From Lysobacteraceae bacterium (GTDB taxonomy: Bacteria; Pseudomonadota; Gammaproteobacteria; Cardiobacteriales; Wohlfahrtiimonadaceae), in contig JAAZCI010000031.1 in assembly GCA_012513365.1 (NCBI GenBank), positions 1 through 35,703 on the forward strand: a stretch of 35,703 bases of DNA, written 5' to 3'. Under the pieces are notes generated by a model. The model did not search any database, was not told where the DNA came from, and was given only the letters and a program-made list of their open reading frames with translations. The translations under genes and the position numbers were made by a program. This document shows positions 32,855 through 35,703 of this stretch, piece after piece. Each line of letters opens with the position of its first letter. The first letter of the stretch is position 1.

Positions 32855-32989
32855 ATGAAACGTACATTTCAACCAAGCATTATCAAAAGAAAACGTAACC
32901 ACGGTTTCCGCGCACGTATGGCTACTAAAGGTGGTCGTCAAGTGATTAATCGTCGTCGCGCTCGCGGTCGTGCTCGTTTATCTGCTTAA
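32855..32989 (+). CDS. rpmH: 50S ribosomal protein L34
   Basis: Very basic 44-aa ribosomal protein, the usual length. Starts MKRTFQPS (family [44 protein letters not shown]) and matches the pattern throughout, ending R-A-R-L-S-A. AGGG/AAGGA upstream of the ATG. First gene of the conserved rpmH-rnpA-yidD-yidC-mnmE group. dnaA, often directly upstream of rpmH, is replaced here by metK. Confidence 0.97.
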   Translation: MKRTFQPSIIKRKRNHGFRARMATKGGRQVINRRRARGRARLSA

Positions 32990-33030
32990 TTATCGATAGA
33001 TTATTCGATATTTAACTCTATTATTTAACT

Positions 33031-33067
33031 AAAGAGCGCTTGTTATGAAAATAATAGGCGCTTTTTT
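33031..33067 (+). terminator. Intrinsic terminator after rpmH
   Basis: Eleven-bp stem AGCGCTTGTTA (from 33035) pairing with the segment ending GGCGCT, including G-U pairs, a TGAAAA loop and a T-run to 33067. It probably lowers rnpA expression relative to rpmH, as in other bacteria where L34 is made in excess of RnpA. Confidence 0.8.
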
Positions 33068-33111
33068 GTTTTTTTGTCTATCTCATTTTTGATAAATTCA
33101 TTAGGTGCTCC

Positions 33112-33486
33112 TTGACTGATCAAAGCTTTACGCGTGACAAACGTCTCTTAACGCCCGCCGATTATGCTGCTGTATTTGAGAAAAATCGCCGCTCGCGAGA
33201 TGCCTCATTTATGGTCTTAGCGCATCGGCGAAAAGGTACGAAAGAGGCTCGTCAAGGCGCGCGTCTTGGGCTTGCGATCGCGAAGAAAAACCTAAAACGT
33301 GCGGTGGATCGAAATTTAGTGAAGCGCATTGTGCGTGAATCATTTCGGCATTCACAAACGCAGTTAGAGGGATTAGACATTGTGGTGTTGGTTCAACGAA
33401 ATGTGAATCTCACCGATAGAGCAGCACTTCATCAATCGTTACAGATGCATTGGAACAAAGTCGAGGAACTATGCGGACGCTCATGA
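33112..33486 (+). CDS. rnpA: Ribonuclease P protein component
   Basis: Basic protein cofactor of RNase P, which matures tRNA 5' ends. It is 124 aa. Signature region RAVDRNLVKRIVRESFR (the RNR motif) near 63-79, and the N-terminal FTRDKRLLTPADYAAVF typical of gammaproteobacteria. Start is TTG at 33112 with AGGTG upstream; there is no ATG before the conserved start. Overlaps yidD by 16 bases. Confidence 0.95.
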   Translation: MTDQSFTRDKRLLTPADYAAVFEKNRRSRDASFMVLAHRRKGTKEARQGARLGLAIAKKNLKRAVDRNLVKRIVRESFRHSQTQLEGLDIVVLVQRNVNLTDRAALHQSLQMHWNKVEELCGRS

Positions 33487-33680
33487 TTTGGCTCATTAAA
33501 GGGTATAAATACTTTTTAAGTCCATTTTTTGGCAGTCAGTGCCGTTTTGAGCCGACCTGTTCAACCTATGCCATTCAAGCGATTGAAAAATATGGCGCAA
33601 TTAAAGGGGGCTGGCTGATGATTAAACGTCTGGTGCGGTGCCAACCTTGTTGTGAAGGGGGAAAAGATCCGGTGCCGTAG
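33471..33680 (+). CDS. yidD: Membrane protein insertion efficiency factor YidD
   Basis: Small membrane-associated protein that assists YidC-dependent insertion. It is 69 aa from the ATG at 33471 (GAGGA five bases upstream), which overlaps the rnpA end. Conserved stretch S-PFFGSQCRFEPTCSTYA with the two family cysteines, then KGGWLMIKRLVRCQP and the terminal GG-K-DPVP. Amphipathic N-terminus MRTLMIWLIKGYKYF. Confidence 0.95.
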   Translation: MRTLMIWLIKGYKYFLSPFFGSQCRFEPTCSTYAIQAIEKYGAIKGGWLMIKRLVRCQPCCEGGKDPVP

Positions 33681-33748
33681 AATAAAGGTATCGGTTTTTT
33701 CATTTGATTGTTAAAATAAGGCTTTTTATAAAGTAAAGAATTCTATCT

Positions 33749-35452
33749 ATGCAGAGCAGTAATCAATACCGGCTTATTTTATGGGCATCGCTTGTCGTTG
33801 TTGCCTATCTTCTATATTCCAATTGGGTGACGGCGAATAATCCGGCGCCTGAGAAGCCTGTCGTAGCGGAGATGACGACTGGAAATGCGGTGAATGCGGT
33901 GAATGGCGATATTCCAACGTTAAGTACGGAAGATGCGACCAATTCCATTATTCACGTGCGCACCAATGTGTATGATATTAAAATTCAAACACAGGGCGGT
34001 GATATCGTTGAAATGGGACTTACCTCATATCCAGAATCGCTTGAAAACGAAGATAAACCCTATAAATTAATGGGCCATGATTCGGAGCGTTTCCGCCTTA
34101 ATAAAACCGGCCTTCTCAATACCGATGGTAGTGCCGCAAATCACAATACCCTCTATGTTGCAGAAGCAAGTGAGTTTGTGATGAAAGAGGGCGAAAATTC
34201 GCTTGTTGTGCCACTTTATTATGAAGATAAAGCGAACAATATCACCTATGTGAAGCGTTATATTTTTGAGCGTGATTCGTTCAACATCCACTTTGAGCAA
34301 GAGGTGATTAACCACTCGGATGCAGTGTGGAGCGGTAAAGAGTATCGCCAACTTGTTGAAAAAGAGATGACGCAAGAATCCTCTGGCTTTATCGGCGCGC
34401 AGAGCTATCGCGGGCCTGTAATTTCATTCCCGAATGATGATTACAAATATGAGAAAATCAAATATAAAAACATGGTGAAAAAAGAGGGTAAAACCTTTGT
34501 TCCCCGTGAATTTAGTGGTCAAGATGGTTGGATGGCACTCATTGAGCAATACTTTGTGGTTGCCTGGGTGCCTGGTAAATCAAAAGAAGATACCGGCCAT
34601 TTAAGTACGATCGAAACCCGTCATGATCAAAATGGTAATAACGCCGCTGATACTGAATATGTGCTGCGCATGTATGATCAGTACAATACCGAGATCGCAC
34701 CGGGTAAAAATCATATCTTTGAGAGCCGTTTTTATGCCGGTCCTAAAGATAAAGATCAGTTAGCGGCAACCGCTGAAAAGCTCGATCTTACCCTTGACTA
34801 CGGCTGGTTAAGCCCGATTTCAAACATCATGCTTAAAATCCTTAAGTTCTACCATAGCTTTACCGGGAACTGGGGTTGGTCGATCATTTTATTAACGATC
34901 ACCGCGAAAGTGGCTCTGCTCTATTTTGCAAATAAAGGGTATGTATCGATGGCGAGAATGCGTCATGTTACCCCTAAATTGCAATTGATTCGTGAGCAAT
35001 ATGCTGATGATAAAATGAAGCTTCAAGAAGAGATGATGAAGCTCTATCGCCAAGAAAAGATTAATCCGTTAGGGGGATGCTGGCCGATCATCATTCAGAT
35101 CCCGATCTTCATTGCACTCTTCTGGATGTTAAAAGAGAGCGTTGAACTTCGCCAAGCGCCTTGGATCTTCTGGATTAAAGACTTATCACAAATGGACCCA
35201 TATTTTGTATTGCCGATCCTGATGGGGGTGACGATGTTCTTCCAACAACGCCTCAACCCAGCGCCAACGGATCCTACGCAAGCGAAAATTATTAAGTGGA
35301 TGCCATTTGTCTTTACCTTTATGTTTATGTGGTTCGCATCAGGCATCGTGCTCTACTGGGTAGTGAATAACTTACTCACTATTTTACAGCAGAGCATCAT
35401 TATGAAGCGCGTCGAAGCGGGTGATAAAAAGCCAGCCGCGGCGGATAAATAA
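33749..35452 (+). CDS. yidC: Membrane protein insertase YidC
   Basis: Inserts and folds inner-membrane proteins, alone or with SecYEG. It is 567 aa (E. coli 548). TM1 is at about 8-24, the large periplasmic beta-sandwich domain at about 50-340, then five helices forming the Oxa1 core from about 350. Core motifs: NPLGGCWPIIIQIPIFIALF, ELRQAPWIFWIKDLS, PYFVLPILMGVTMFFQQ and SGIVLYWVVNN. The positively charged residue of the TM2 hydrophilic groove is Lys (I-T-A-K-V) where E. coli has Arg. The linker after TM1 is longer and rich in Asn/Ala/Thr. Short basic C-terminal tail. Confidence 0.97.
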   Translation: MQSSNQYRLILWASLVVVAYLLYSNWVTANNPAPEKPVVAEMTTGNAVNAVNGDIPTLSTEDATNSIIHVRTNVYDIKIQTQGGDIVEMGLTSYPESLENEDKPYKLMGHDSERFRLNKTGLLNTDGSAANHNTLYVAEASEFVMKEGENSLVVPLYYEDKANNITYVKRYIFERDSFNIHFEQEVINHSDAVWSGKEYRQLVEKEMTQESSGFIGAQSYRGPVISFPNDDYKYEKIKYKNMVKKEGKTFVPREFSGQDGWMALIEQYFVVAWVPGKSKEDTGHLSTIETRHDQNGNNAADTEYVLRMYDQYNTEIAPGKNHIFESRFYAGPKDKDQLAATAEKLDLTLDYGWLSPISNIMLKILKFYHSFTGNWGWSIILLTITAKVALLYFANKGYVSMARMRHVTPKLQLIREQYADDKMKLQEEMMKLYRQEKINPLGGCWPIIIQIPIFIALFWMLKESVELRQAPWIFWIKDLSQMDPYFVLPILMGVTMFFQQRLNPAPTDPTQAKIIKWMPFVFTFMFMWFASGIVLYWVVNNLLTILQQSIIMKRVEAGDKKPAAADK

Positions 35453-35482
35453 CCGATAAATCAAGGTTAATTAAAATACGTT

Positions 35483-35511
35483 AAATCCCCAACATTGTTT
35501 GGGGATTTTTT
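35483..35511 (+). terminator. Intrinsic terminator after yidC
   Basis: Perfect 10-bp stem AAATCCCCAA / TTGGGGATTT, loop CATTGT, T-run to 35511. It separates yidC from mnmE. Confidence 0.88.
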
Positions 35512-35530
35512 CACTGTAGATGAGGTGAAT

Positions 35531-35703
35531 ATGTTAAAAGATAGAACTATTGCAGCGATCGCAACGAGCACTGGCATTGGTGGGATTGGAATTGTCCGTC
35601 TTTCGGGGCGTGAGAGTTTAGCCATTGCCCAAAAGATGACGCGCTTAACGGAATTTACGCCGCGGATGGCGCAGTTTTCCCCCTTTTTAGATGAGAGTGG
35701 GAC
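35531..35703 (+). CDS. mnmE: tRNA modification GTPase MnmE (TrmE), 3' truncated by window edge
   Basis: Only the first 57 codons are present. With MnmG it makes cmnm5U34 in tRNA. The start M-L-K-DRTIAAIATSTGIGGIGIVRLSG matches the conserved tetrahydrofolate-binding N-terminus (T-I-x-A-x-AT-x-x-G-x-GG-x-GIVR-x-SG); the frequent P-P-G-R reads S-T-G-I here. GAGGTGA precedes the ATG. Position after yidC is the conserved one. Confidence 0.93.
   Translation, partial: MLKDRTIAAIATSTGIGGIGIVRLSGRESLAIAQKMTRLTEFTPRMAQFSPFLDESG

Noticed and set aside
1-35703. CRISPR array, insertion sequence, prophage or toxin-antitoxin module
   Set aside because: No regularly spaced repeats, transposase, integrase or phage genes, and no toxin-antitoxin pair recognised on either strand.

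Overview
The window is 35.7 kb of continuous chromosomal housekeeping sequence from a gammaproteobacterium with fairly low GC (by eye about 40-45%, not computed). Evidence for the class: the order pilMNOPQ-aroK-aroB-damX-like, the order rpmH-rnpA-yidD-yidC-mnmE, Gram-negative envelope genes (bamE, lolB, kdsA), rdgC, yggX and CCA-encoding tRNA genes. A small-genome lineage such as the Cardiobacteriales would fit, but that is a guess. I see no insertion sequence, prophage, CRISPR array or plasmid gene.

Layout. 1-4032: rlmD (5' end outside the window), rdgC and parE. 4207-12264: the type IV pilus alignment and secretin operon pilMNOPQ, running into shikimate genes aroK and aroB and a DamX-like ATPase/SPOR cell-division protein, mostly with touching or overlapping genes. 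12280-17301: uup, bamE, a 99-aa orphan protein, kdsA, maf and an unknown membrane protein with TPR-like repeats. 17418-20802 (minus strand): a NadE-like protein that has lost key catalytic motifs in both domains, and ftsY. 21016-24765: tRNA-Val, tRNA-Ile2, a Bacillus-type xpt, a B12-binding radical SAM protein and a ProY-like permease. 24823-26633 (minus): a broken small lipoprotein gene, ispE and lolB. 26804-28340: tRNA-Gln, prs, yggX. 28365-30502: a leucine leader peptide with attenuator, a long structured leader, and leuA. 30596-31314: two related small exported cysteine proteins. 31444-35703: metK, rpmH, rnpA, yidD, yidC and the start of mnmE.

How the genes work together. PilM-N-O-P link the cytoplasmic pilus motor to the PilQ secretin. 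RpmH, RnpA, YidD and YidC form the classic ribosome/RNase P/membrane-insertase cluster, and FtsY serves the same membrane-targeting route. BamE, LolB and KdsA serve the outer membrane. AroK/AroB and LeuA are amino-acid biosynthesis, the latter under visible attenuation control.

Most worth following up: the intact but apparently non-catalytic NadE homologue; a leucine attenuator whose terminator arm overlaps the leader-peptide stop codon, so that the stalled ribosome itself could be the antiterminator; a strong intrinsic terminator lying inside the first codons of aroK; the pair of C-x(8-9)-C-x-C-x39-C exported proteins; and a small lipoprotein gene broken by two single-base shifts.
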